Assembly: GCA_028673005.1 (NCBI GenBank)
Contig: CM054112.1
Span: forward strand, 25,967,624-26,031,623
Direction of reading: 5' to 3'
From: Tanypteryx hageni
Taxonomy: Eukaryota > Arthropoda > Insecta > Odonata > Petaluridae
Length of the DNA stretch: 64,000 nt
The stretch's first letter is position 1. Every line of letters starts with the position of its first letter. Of this stretch, positions 13,001 to 25,000 are shown in pieces. The translations under genes were made by a program, and so were the position numbers. The notes under the pieces were generated by a model. That model saw only the letters and a list, made by a program, of their open reading frames with translations, did no database searches and had not been told where the DNA came from.

Positions 13001-16000
13001 AAAGATAAGCAATGTTCTAATATTTCTTAAAAATCATTTGACTCACTAGACTATATTTAGCCATAAATACATTTGTAACATGTAATACGACAAAACATGA
13101 ACAGAATTAAAATATTGTCTTTCGTGCATCAAATAAGCCATTTCCCTTGATTGTAAGTTAATATTTAGGTATACAGTAAAACTCTGTATTTACGTTATCG
13201 GAATGTATGTTTTCCCATTATTTAAATTTTTTTTGGGTCCCATCAATTTTCCTATGATTCCAATGTAAGGGAAACCCTGCATTTACACTTTCATTTAAGT
13301 TTTCCCGCTATTCGCGTCATTTTACGCTAGAATTTCCGATTTTTTAAAAGAATTTAGCATGCGATTCCGAACAGTTTGAAACATTTTTTGGCTTAACTTG
13401 GCAAAAAATCAGAACTCTTTTGGACAAAGATTTCTAAAACAGCGGCAGAGGAGGAACAGTGCCCCTAGAGGCAGAAATATGAACTTTCTTTTTGAAACAG
13501 CACTCGATGATTCCAGTTAACTTACCAACGCATTGATTAGTAGCTTGAAAACTTCATTCAATAAATGACTTCTTCTCGGAAGCAGAAAACGTTCTTCATT
13601 TAATTAAATTTTATTTATGTATTTTGTGTGCAACAAAAGTATAAATAAATATTGATTAGTTATGTTGTATAATTATGCAATTACCATACCTTTATATAGT
13701 CCTCCAAGGCATTGTAAATCGCTTCACTGACTATATAAAAGATCAGTAGCACCGTAGCACCATTAAGAAACGACAAAGGAGAGGTAGTTTATGATAGCAT
13801 TGATAAAGGAAACTTATTAAACTCATTTTTTCAAAGCGTATTTACGACCGAAGTGGAGAAAAGGAAGGACGATCCACCCGAACTAAGCGAAGAGAAGATG
13901 AACGATATACTTATATCAGAGAAAGGGATAGCAGAACAGCTCAAAATCATCAATGCAAATAAATCCCCGGGACCGGAAGAGATACCAGCTAGAGTATTAA
14001 AGGAATTAGCGTTAGAAATAGCACCTTATCTCGAAACAGTTTTCAGTAAGTCACTTAGTCATGGCGTTATACCTAAGGAATGGAAATTAGCGTTTATAAC
14101 TCCGCTACATGAAGGCGGGAAAAAAGACGACCGAGAAAACTACAGGCAGATTTCGGTAACCTCAATATCTTGCAAGATTCTAGAGCACATCATCGTTAGT
14201 TCTGTGATGGACTTCTTAGATAGCCAGGACTTGCTCAGTAAATATCAGCACGGTTTTAGGAAGGCAAGATCTTGTGAAACTCAGCTCGCTCTGTTCGCAC
14301 ATGATGTACTACGATCCGGTGATCGAAAGACCCAGCTAGACGCGGTTTTTCTTGACTTCAAGAAGGCATTCGATAAAGTCTCTCATATTAAGTTATTGAA
14401 AAAATTACAAGCCTGTGGAATAAATCAAAAGATAATCGAGTGGATCAGGGACTTTCTCAATGATCGGGAACAAATAGTAGTCATAGATGGATCTAAATCA
14501 GATTCGGTCAGCGTAGCCTCTGGCGTTCCACAGGGAAGTGTCATCGGTCCCCTATTATTCCTTATATACATAAATGACTTAGATAAGGTTATTACAAGTA
14601 AAATCAAGTTATTCGCGGATGATACGGTAGTTTACAGAGAGATTAACAGTCCTGCTGATCAAGCATTACTTTCTAACGACCTACACGCAATTCTCGAGTG
14701 GTGTAAAGAGTGGCAATTAGAGCTGAACTTAGGTAAGTGTTCCATCATGAGATTCTGGAGAAACAAAGAAATTGAGGCGATGAATTACAGTATAGAATGC
14801 GTACATCTAAAATTAGCCGAATCCGTCAAATACTTAGGTGTCATTTTAACAAGTAACCTCTCGTGGGACACACACATACAAAATATATCTGGGAAAGCTA
14901 AGCAGAAACTAGGATTCATCAAACGGATAGTAGGTAAAAGCGAAGAAAAAGTCAAAGAGACATGTTACTTTTCTTTAGTTAGACCGCTGCTAGAGTATGC
15001 GTCGAGCATATGGGATCCGTACGAGAAAGGATTAATCGCCGAGTTAGAGAAAGTGCAGCAAAAAGCTGCTAGATTCGTCAAAAATTGTTATGATAGAAAT
15101 AAAAGCGTTACAGGCTTGATACAGGACTTAGGATGGGAATCACTAGCTGAGCGCCGATCACGTGCTAGGTTAAAACTTCTTGAAAGATTTAGAACGAGTA
15201 CTTTCTCCAGCGACGTCGAAGAAATAATAAGAACTCCCACCTATATCGGTAGAATGGACCATCCTCGTAAAATAAGAGAGAGAGCCTGTAGGACAGAGAG
15301 ATACAAAGGCTCATTTTTCCCTAGAACGATAGCTGAGCAGAATAGAACTTGCGATCAAAAGTAACCTCGCATAGGGGCATAAACCCAGACCTAATTTTGG
15401 AGTTTTCCCCTTGATGTTAATGCACCCCCTGCCACACACCCTTGCGGTGGCTTGCAGGGTAAACTGTAGATGTAGATCAGATTGTAACATTTCACTAACA
15501 CTTGCTGAAATATGTGGAATGAACTACAAAATCATAATACAAACAACAAATAAATACACAAATGTTATTAAGTATAATTTTTAGATCAAATTGTTCTGCC
15601 ATGGGTAAGTGCCACATTTCTTGCAGAGATGAATGGTTGATAGCACATACAAAAAACAGACTGGAAGCTGTGAGGACATCTTATTTCTGGTCCAATGCAC
15701 TTAAAAGGAAGTTAACCTATTGAAAAAAATCCTTTAATAGAAACCTCTAGTATGAGGTATATTAAAAAATGAGAAAGCCATTGATGATGGAGTATGTTTA
15801 AAGGCTGGGCCAGTGGCATAGCTAGGTTCTCCTTCAACCGGGGGAAAAGTCACAGATGTGAACCCCTCCCTTTGCTTACAAAATTTACAATTTTCCAGTT
15901 GTAATGTGGGGAATGTAATGGAAACACAAACATTTTAATTCGGCATATATATAAATATTATTATTATTAAAAAAGTGTGCTGGTTAAATAAATGAATAAA

Positions 16001-19000
16001 AAGATATACTCTTTATAAACTTAGCTCTTTTGACACTGATTTTACTGTTAGTCTTACTGTAACAAATGAGTGAGTTTAAAAGTAAAATCAGTTGCCTATT
16101 TTTCCTTTTCCCTCAATTTATACTTTTTCCAGGTCCCTAGAAAAGTGTAAATAAGGGGTTTTACTGTATTTATATCTACATCAGTGAAGGGATGCATGGC
16201 ATTTTGAGGCTTCTCCACACCATTTCCCATGCACTCATATGGAAATAGTATTTTGTTGATCCCATGGGTATAAGAGACGCCACGGTCTGCAAACCTAGAC
16301 CAAGTTCTTTCTTTGGTTCATAGGATGGCCCATGAAACTTCTGAATTTGATAGCTTCAATGGTGTAAAAGCATATAAAGAACATACATACATACATATAC
16401 ACACCTACACACACACCTACACACACACACACACACTAAACTATTTATAATATATTCATACCATTATAAAATTAAAACTTCTGAAAAAATACTAGCAGAT
16501 GTTGTGCCACTTCTATTTAAACTTTGTGACTTTTTTCTAGAGAGGCTTTTCATTTTTTGTAAATTTCTGAATACAAATGCTGCTCACTTGAGGTCTAAAC
16601 TTTCACTGAGTACCTTTCTCAGGGTAGTATCCCTCAGCACAAAGGTAACAGTATAAGGATCTATGTACATTTGCAACACATATGCGCATCGCAGGCCTGC
16701 TGTGGTCGCTTGGCTGTATGCATGGTTGCGTCAAAGGCAGTGAATGTATTAAAATCGATTGGCTGCATTTTTTGCCTATTTTTGCATCCAACAGGTGGTG
16801 GCAACGGCATGGAAAGCGTGACTGAGGAAGTGGTGCAACGAGTTGGCAGAGGGCACCACTCTGCTGCACCTCCAGTTCCTTCCCCCTCTGATCCCTCCTC
16901 TGCACCATTGGAAGGTGTTTTGGCTGAAATAAGGCACCCAGATGGACGTCCGGGTGTGGCTGTGAGAGCTGCTGATGTGCCAGTGGCAGAAAAGTTGGAG
17001 AAGTTTGTGGAAGACGTGAGGTAGGCTCAATATTTAGTGATAATTTGTCTGAATTCCATCCCTGCTGCTATTATTTTAGAAAAGAGGTTGTAATCCATCA
17101 TTTTTTATTGTGTCTCCAGGTATGGAATCTACCCACTCACGGCCTTCTCATCTCCCATCGCTCCCCCCCCCTCCCCTCCCGTCGTCCACCTCACCCCCTC
17201 CCGTACCCTCATCCATGCCTTCTTCCGCCCCTCCCTCCTCAAAACCAACCTCGTCGCTACCCACTTCTTCCCACCTTCCTCCTGATGACTCTACAGGAGT
17301 AGGGGGTCCCCCAAGGGGCTCAGAAGGTGTGAGTGGTGGTCGTTCAGGGGGCGATTCTGGAGGAGAGAAGGGAGGAACTGGTCAGAATGACCCTCCTGTG
17401 GATGTGGAGACAAGACGTGTCGTCAACATGATGTGCTCCATCAAACCCAAGGAGGAGGAGTCGCCCTCCAGTCTTTCGGTGAGGACATCTTTGATAGTTT
17501 TCATTATTTTCTCTCATGAATCTTTCATATTTTTTTATCATTAACACAACTTGCTAGTCAGTTAAGTATTTGCTTATACATTTGTTGTAGGAAAGCGTTT
17601 GATTGTGCAGTTTTAATTTTGATTTGTTTGATTAACTGGTTCCCATATAAATTTATTACAACTATTTTATGAGAAACATTTATGTATTTTAGTCAGGGAT
17701 GGAATAATGTTTCAAATCATTACATTATTCTGTAATGTTACAGAGGATTAGTTTTCATTACATAGCAAAAATAACAATATGTAATTTAATTGTAACATTA
17801 TATAGTGTTATTTTATATAACTGTTATATAATGTTATTTTTCAATCCTTATGGGTTTAAGCATGCTTTGAAGACTTTTAATATGAGAAGAAGAGAAAGAC
17901 GAAAGGAGGGGGAAAATATTTTCATAACAATCAATGTTAAAAACATTCATCGCGTTATTTACGAGAAGGTATACCTAAAATTCTGATATACTATTTAAAA
18001 TTAGATTAAAATCGTTATGATGAGCTAATTTCAATATTATTGAAATCAGTGGCGGCTCATAGCTAAAATTAGTGAGGGTGCTGCTCCAGAAAATTTTTAG
18101 CCTTTGTTTTAAAATTGTGTAAAAGGAAAAAAAACGTATAAAAAGAAAATTTATTCAGGAACTTGATAAAATCTTAACAAAAAAACAAACATTTTTTACT
18201 TACTTTAACTTAAATTGTTACAGTTCAAGCTTGATCTATTCATTTAAAAATGAAATCCACCACGTCGCTGGCACTGTGAAGCGCACAGTTCCATACAAAG
18301 ATTTTTGTATCTTTTTCATAAACTGGGGGATGGCTACTGAAGTACTGACATTAAGCTTAAGGAATATATATTGTACTACAAAAATAAAGAAAGAATTAAA
18401 GAAAAAAGGACTCATTATATTAAATGTTATCGATAATATCAAGTGGAAATAGGGGGTGCTGCAGTTCCGCAGTGCCTATACACGAGCCGCCACTGATTGA
18501 AATAGAAATGATATGAAAATCGGAGGTATTTGCTGGATGTTTTAATAAACAAACCGAGCATATAAAATGTTTTTATCATGAAGGATTGTGCGATAGGTCA
18601 TGGGAGTTTGTTAGAAGAATGTAGTCCTTGAGGACGGTTTTGGAAATAAGGAGAGAAAGAGAGGTTTAAAAGAATCAAAGAATCACAAAAATAATAATAA
18701 AAGGCTAAGTTTTTAGTCCGTTGGTCTGAGTGACAAGCAATTAAAACGTGAATAACTCGATCAATGATGTAAATAGAAAATTGAAATTTTGCCGAAATTT
18801 ATATAAAGAGCTAATCAGAATTTTTTATTTAAGGTTGACATGATAATTAAAGAAATTACTGTCCGTTTGTGGCACTATTTTGAGGGGGGATATATTGCAC
18901 TTCCTCTGAATAAAACTAATTTAATTTGGGAAGAAAGGGAGGAGAATGGGTGGGAGGAAGATGGAGGACGGGAAGAAAAGAGGATGGTGAAGAATAAGAG

Positions 19001-22000
19001 GGAGAGAGGGATGGAGAAAGAAGAAAGGGGGAAAATACGAGGGGGAGAGAGAATATGAGAAAGAGAATAGGAGGAGAGGGAGGGAGAGAATAGTGGGAGA
19101 GGGAGGGAAGAGAGTGGGAGGGAGGCAGAAAGAGAAGGGGAGGAAGAATGGGAAGTACCTTAATTTTAATACATAATCTGCACATACCCGTCATATTTAA
19201 TGGGCAATTACGCTAGTTTTAAATATAAACGTGTTAAATAAAATCACAAAATAATTGTCTATAATAATTTTAATTCAGTTATAATATAAACAGTCAAGAT
19301 AATACTCTACAATTATGTCTTTGGCGAAAAAGAAAGAAAATACATATATGTAAATCTCAAAATAATACATACTTCAGGACAAAAACAAAAAATGTGCATA
19401 TCTTAAAAAATATTGCAAAAGACTAGAACAAAAAACTCCATGAAATTACATAAATACAAAAAATAGAATGATTTATTTAATCTGACCAGAAGAATATTTT
19501 CCTTAATTTACTTCTTCAAATTTTCTCTTAAGGATGTTGAAATGAATTCTAGGGATGAAAACGCCCTCTCCACCAACACTTGTGTAGCTGGAACACCAAA
19601 AACAACTTTATTGCATATAACTCTGGGGACTCAGATTTCTTCTTCTCCCAAAAGTCTAAAATTGATTTATGATTAATTTGAGGGATGTGGTCAAAACCTT
19701 CCAAAAGTGCAGCTATATTGATTCCTTTATTATTTGCAGTCACATCTGAAGCTGAATTCATTTAAATGAAGTTTTGCTTCAATGTAATGCTCTTCTTACA
19801 ATGTGACAGAATCGTGTATAAAGATAGATAGCAGATTTTGTTGTGATCCAAAATACTTTTTTTCCGTTTTATTAAATTTTCATGGGCATGTTTTGCGAAA
19901 GGGTTTTTTAACTTGGAAGTTGAAAGTTTACATTTAAGCCAATCTGCATGACATTCTATCATTGCTAATGGATGTAATTGGAAGATTTTTGTAGCTTGAG
20001 CTGCTGGAGCCAACACTTCAACAATTTCTTTAGTTTTCTCCCAATGGATGGATTGTGGATGTAGATTACTGTTGGCAGCTGCTAAATCCAGATAGGAATT
20101 TTTAAATTTTAGCAGTTTCAACCATATTATAAGTGGATGACCATCTTGTTAGGAATCTAGTGGTGGGATCAATAATTTTTTCTGCTTTAAATGATTTACT
20201 GTTGATGGGTTTCTTAGACTTTTTACTAGTATTCTTATTGTAGTCAAGCATTGTTCCTGACTTTTTGGTTCACAGACGATATGTCCACTTCCTATATGTC
20301 CAAAGTCTTTGTGTCCACAGACTATATGTCCACAGACTATATGTCCACAGGCTTTATATCCACTCTCATATATGTCCACAGCCTTTAGGTCTGCTCTTTT
20401 ATGTCCACAGCCAATATGTCCACAGACTTTGTCCACAGTGAAAATCTGAGGAATGTGCTGGATGTTTAATAAACAAACCGAGGGTGTAAAAAATGTATAG
20501 AGTGAAGAATTGCGCGATAGGTTACGGGAGTTAGATATAAGGTTGGAGGACTTGAAGGCGGTTGGGGAAACTTGAAAAGAATCACAAAAATAATAATAAA
20601 AGGTTAATTTTTCAGTCATTTGGTCTGAGTGTAAAGTTATTAAAACATGATTAACTCGATCAAGGATGTAGATAAAAAATTGAATTTTGGCAGAAATGTA
20701 TATATGTAATGAGTTAATCAGAATTAGTTTACTTAGGGTTGACAGGGTAATTTAAGAAATAACTGTTCGTTTGTGGCATTATTTTGAGAGGGGAGGGATA
20801 TATTGCACTTCCTTTGAATGAAACTAATAAATTTTGATTTAATGAAACAATATTTTATGTGGACTGAAAATTAAAAAGTATATAATTCACATTATAATAT
20901 GTTCCAGAGAGTTGAATTATATTCTTGGTCTCATATTAATACTTAATAAATGCACCATTTTAGTGCTTTAATACGGATCAGGCTTTTATGCAATGGTATA
21001 ACACACATACTGAATCTATTAAGTAGTTAGATGGTGGAAGGAAAAACGAATGGAAATGACCAGAAATTGAGAAAAAGGAAGAGGATGTAGAGTTTACATA
21101 GAATTAAAAGGAGCTGCAGCACAAAAATAACAATAATAAATTATAATTCATTATAAACATTTTATACGATCGAATCATGCACCATTGCCAAGCGGTAAGA
21201 TTTCATTAAACTAAATATAACGTTATTTTTAATGGATTTCTTTAAATGATAATACAGAAAATATTTCGAACCAAATTTCTAATACGATTGAAAAAATAAA
21301 ATTCTATGACTTTTAAAAATTTCTTTAAATAAAGCCAATTTTCTGAAAAAATTTCAAAGCTACTATAGTTAAAAGAAAATTACGATCTTAAAATATAATT
21401 AAAACTCATTGCAGTTCGTGTAAGTATTTAGTTCACAGTAAGTTATTACACATTTTTCCTTTGATGGTAAATTGACTGTTCATTAACATTTATCCTGTTT
21501 TTAAGCATAAGATTAAATTCTATACTTTTTAAATAACTTATAATTTGCTCAAATATTTCAAGTAAATTTCTGCAGATTCTTCATACATTATATCTTATTA
21601 TTTCGATTTTACTCTTATTTTCAACAAATATTTGTAAAAGAATTTGGTCTCACAGTTAATAATTTTTTAAAAATATAACAAAAATAACTTTAAAAAACAC
21701 TGATTTGATTGTGCATGAAAGCTAAACCAGATGATAACAAATTTTACTGATTTTTCATAACCAAATCAAATATCTTTGGAATAATTTTATGATGATTTGA
21801 TACAAGAGAGAGAAGGAGAGAGAGAGAGAAAATTAAATGTTCCATAAATTAAAAATAGTTTTGGGAATATAAGAATTCTATAGCGTAATGTATTTCTTTG
21901 TCATAAAATTTCTATTAGCCCAAATCTATTTTTACTCTCTGTAACATTCAATTTTGTGAGTTTTATATCTATTGATTACTTTTTAGTGCATGTAAAAGTT

Positions 22001-25000
22001 AGTTTCGTTAATATTTTATTTCAAGTTTATTTTTACTTAATACTTAATTCATGCATACCCATCATATTTGATGGGCAATTACTCTAGTCATTACTAAGAA
22101 AAGGCTTACTCATCCAGGTTTAAGTCTATCAAAGATTATTTGTCACTTTTTCAAATGTTCATTTGATAAAAGTTATTTAATACTGTATTCAATGAATTTA
22201 AAGTTGGGTGACATGTAATAGCGAACAGAAAGAAAATGGGCAACAAGAAAATTAGAGAAAAACATATTTTTTGGAGATGACTCAAGCGAAGCAACATTGC
22301 TAGTTTAATATCAAGCACTATTCAAGAAAATCACAACATAAGAGACTATATTTTCATTTCTTCTGTAATGCTATTGTTTTCTAGTTACTTTTTACTCATA
22401 TACTGTAGAATGAATGATATGGAGTATTAGGTTGGTGAAAAATCTCCTTCTGGAAATGTAACCTCTCCTATTTTCATAAATTCTTATGGGGAAAATGGAT
22501 TCCATTAACGTTGTTTTCTGTAACGTCACACTTTTCAGGAACCTAACCTAAACGTTATGTGAGGACACAGTGCTGTGCTAGATTCATTGTTGCTTTCAAT
22601 TGTCATTCATTCAGCTACAAATAAATTCATATTTTGAACAATTTCACCTTGAATTTGAACATTGTTATCATTTTTGATTTCACCATCCACTTAAAATTCA
22701 TGAGTAGATAAAATATTTGAAACATCTACCTTCTCAGATGATTCTTCATCAAGTTGTTCTACATCTGCAGCTTCATGAAGTAGACAAAATGTTTTAAAAA
22801 TATTTGAGCCATTAGCACTTGTTATCATATAAATCTTTTGAAGGTCTTATTTAAAATTTTTTGAGAATGTCCATAACTTTACAAGATGAAAAATCTACAG
22901 TATGTTTTCTGCTTAATTCCATCATCGTTAATATTCGAACAATCTTTGAATACTGAACAAACGATATTCACTCCTCTTATAGAGTATTTTAATCGTGTGG
23001 CCCAATCAGATATTAATGATAATAGTTTGTCTTTTACTTCTTGTCAAATTTTCATTTTTATTGCATCTGCTTCCTTGTTAATAAAAAATTTAATATTTTT
23101 CAATTTATCGTTAACTTTCATCATAGAAGCTGAATTAAAATTAATTACTTTTAGAACTGTATCGAGAATTTTCATAAATTTGGTGTCTTCAACACCAGTT
23201 AAAGGTCTCCCATTGACAGTAACCATTTCAATATATGCATTTTTAACCACATCACTGGAAATATTTACTTGAACAAAGTCAGATTTAATTTTTACGAAAT
23301 TGTTTAAAGACATTTTACTTTGCTTTTGCTTCAAGTTCCTCATTCTCCTTGTAAAGGTCTGAAACTTCTATACATTTTCGTTTTTTATTATTTGCCATTG
23401 TATTGTACTCTTCAATATGATAAATTTACATATCTTTTAACAAATTTCCAGGATGGTCGCCTTTAATGCTATGATCAAATACCTTGACATTACATATTTT
23501 TATCACTTATTGGAGTAAGTGAAATGTTTTCTCATAGTGTGGTTTTGTTGTCATGGCTTTCTAAAATGGGGTAAAAATTAAAAAAATTGAATTAGACTTT
23601 TATTCAATAAAGAACAATTTATGAAATTTCATTATATTCTGAACTCTTTTCTTCTGTTAGCAATCTTTTTTTAATTATGAAACATGTTACATATACATGC
23701 ATGCCTCCCAATATATTTTGGTTCTATACTCTGAATATTTATTTTTCTTTTCAATTAAAAAGATAACACACCTGTCATACCTTGTAGTAATAATGCTTTT
23801 ACTTGTATATGTTGCTAACACCTCGCAGACTTGCCAGTTCGTGGTTTTTACATTATGTAACGAAAATTAAGCCTTTTTAATGTTATTCCACCCCTGGTAT
23901 CATGACATTACAGTTGACACTGAGCACGTGATGAAACGCACCGAAGTTAACTGTACTTTGTGCAATGTTGCCTAACCAAAAAGTTCGTTTTGATAATGTT
24001 ATAATAATGTTATTGCAATTAACATTTTGATAATGTTATAATAATATTACATTAAATGTTATTGGTTATTATAACATTATTATAATGATGCAGTATGTAC
24101 ATATCGTTGTTTTAATCATTATTATAACATTATCAGGTACTGTTACATTATGTTTTCCATCTCTGATTTCAATTGCAAAAATTTTATGGTTTGAAAAGAT
24201 GTATTCATTTCTTTTTACAATCATTCTCATTTTACATGTCCATGCATACAGTAATTTGTTCCACTTGGATGAGAAGCAGTTGCCCATAACTAAATTTATG
24301 TATCAGGATTTTTACATATTATAAAGGGCTTTTTTAAGTGTATTGCGCAGTTAAAATTGATTTACATGTATATGCAGATCTGTAAAGATGTTCCCCTCTT
24401 TTGCCTGGCATACAGAATGACTAGCCATTAATTAAAACGGTGAAGATTAACGTTATTTTTCACTGACAAGGATAGGCTATGGCCTTCGGGTCACAGATTT
24501 TGATGAAAATTGGCCAGATGATTCTACGTACATAGAAAATAAGGAGACCTGTGTCGGGGTTTTTGTGAATGGGCCCTTGGGTTCGAGAAATCAGCGTCGA
24601 AAATATGCAAAAGTATTGTATGCAACTTAATAGGCTTCATTGTTGAATTGTTGCTTAGAGCCGAAAGGCATAGACCCTGGTTCGGTCCCACATATTTTTT
24701 CCAAATTATCCAAGAGTTATTTGAAAAGTAATATTCTCCGATAAAAAGATGCCGTATAATTTTTATTTGGAGGTTATGAATGCAGAAACATGTAATAAGT
24801 GCCCATTTACATTTTCTTTTTAGTGTGCAACAAAGTGTGCACTAAAGCGCAAAGAGGGAATGTCGTCTGTTTATACGTGCCAAAAAGTGCACTCAGATGT
24901 TGTGTGTGATCAAAAAGGCTGTAGTTATTATGGACTACATTTCTTAATAAAACCCATACTACCTGTACATTAGACAGTGCTTCTTTCAGTCAAGCTCATG

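Larger units (their letters stand above)
13174..16166. mobile_element. pogo/Tigger-like DNA transposon, split by a LINE
   Basis: The left end is CAGTAAAACTCTGTATTTAC and the complement of the right end is CAGTAAAACCCCTTATTTAC, flanked by TA (13172-13173 and 16167-16168). CAGT..AAAACC-type ends with TA duplication suit the pogo/Tigger group. Without the LINE about 1.25 kb remains. No transposase is recognisable in that remainder. Confidence 0.75.
17694..24165 (-). mobile_element. hAT transposon (6.5 kb with insertions), minus-strand transposase
   Basis: The left end is CAGGGATGGAATAATGTTTC and the complement of the right end is CAGAGATGGAAAACATAATG. Flanks ATTTTAGT and ATTTCAAT match at 6 of 8 positions. 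Both subterminal regions are rich in AATGTTAT and ATTATAACATT motifs. It contains a split minus-strand hAT transposase (22620-23560 and 19508-20121), two Helitron copies and a hAT MITE. A second terminus-like motif, TTATTCCACCCCTG, ends at 23896. Confidence 0.6.

Noticed and set aside
13853..13855. 13853 as the true start of the reverse transcriptase
   Set aside because: The codon is GTG and the frame is open further upstream to about 13730 with family-like residues; the protein is truncated by LINE insertion, so there is no native start.
16603..17544. Minus-strand and alternate-frame open frames over the NRBP1 linker exons
   Set aside because: They are shadows of GC-rich coding exons on the + strand.
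18916..19194. Leu/Pro/Ser-rich open frame opposite the GA-rich tract
   Set aside because: Low-complexity composition only.
20149..20619. Coding gene with Cys-Gly-His repeats
   Set aside because: It spans a 15 bp minisatellite and part of a Helitron; no start context or homology.
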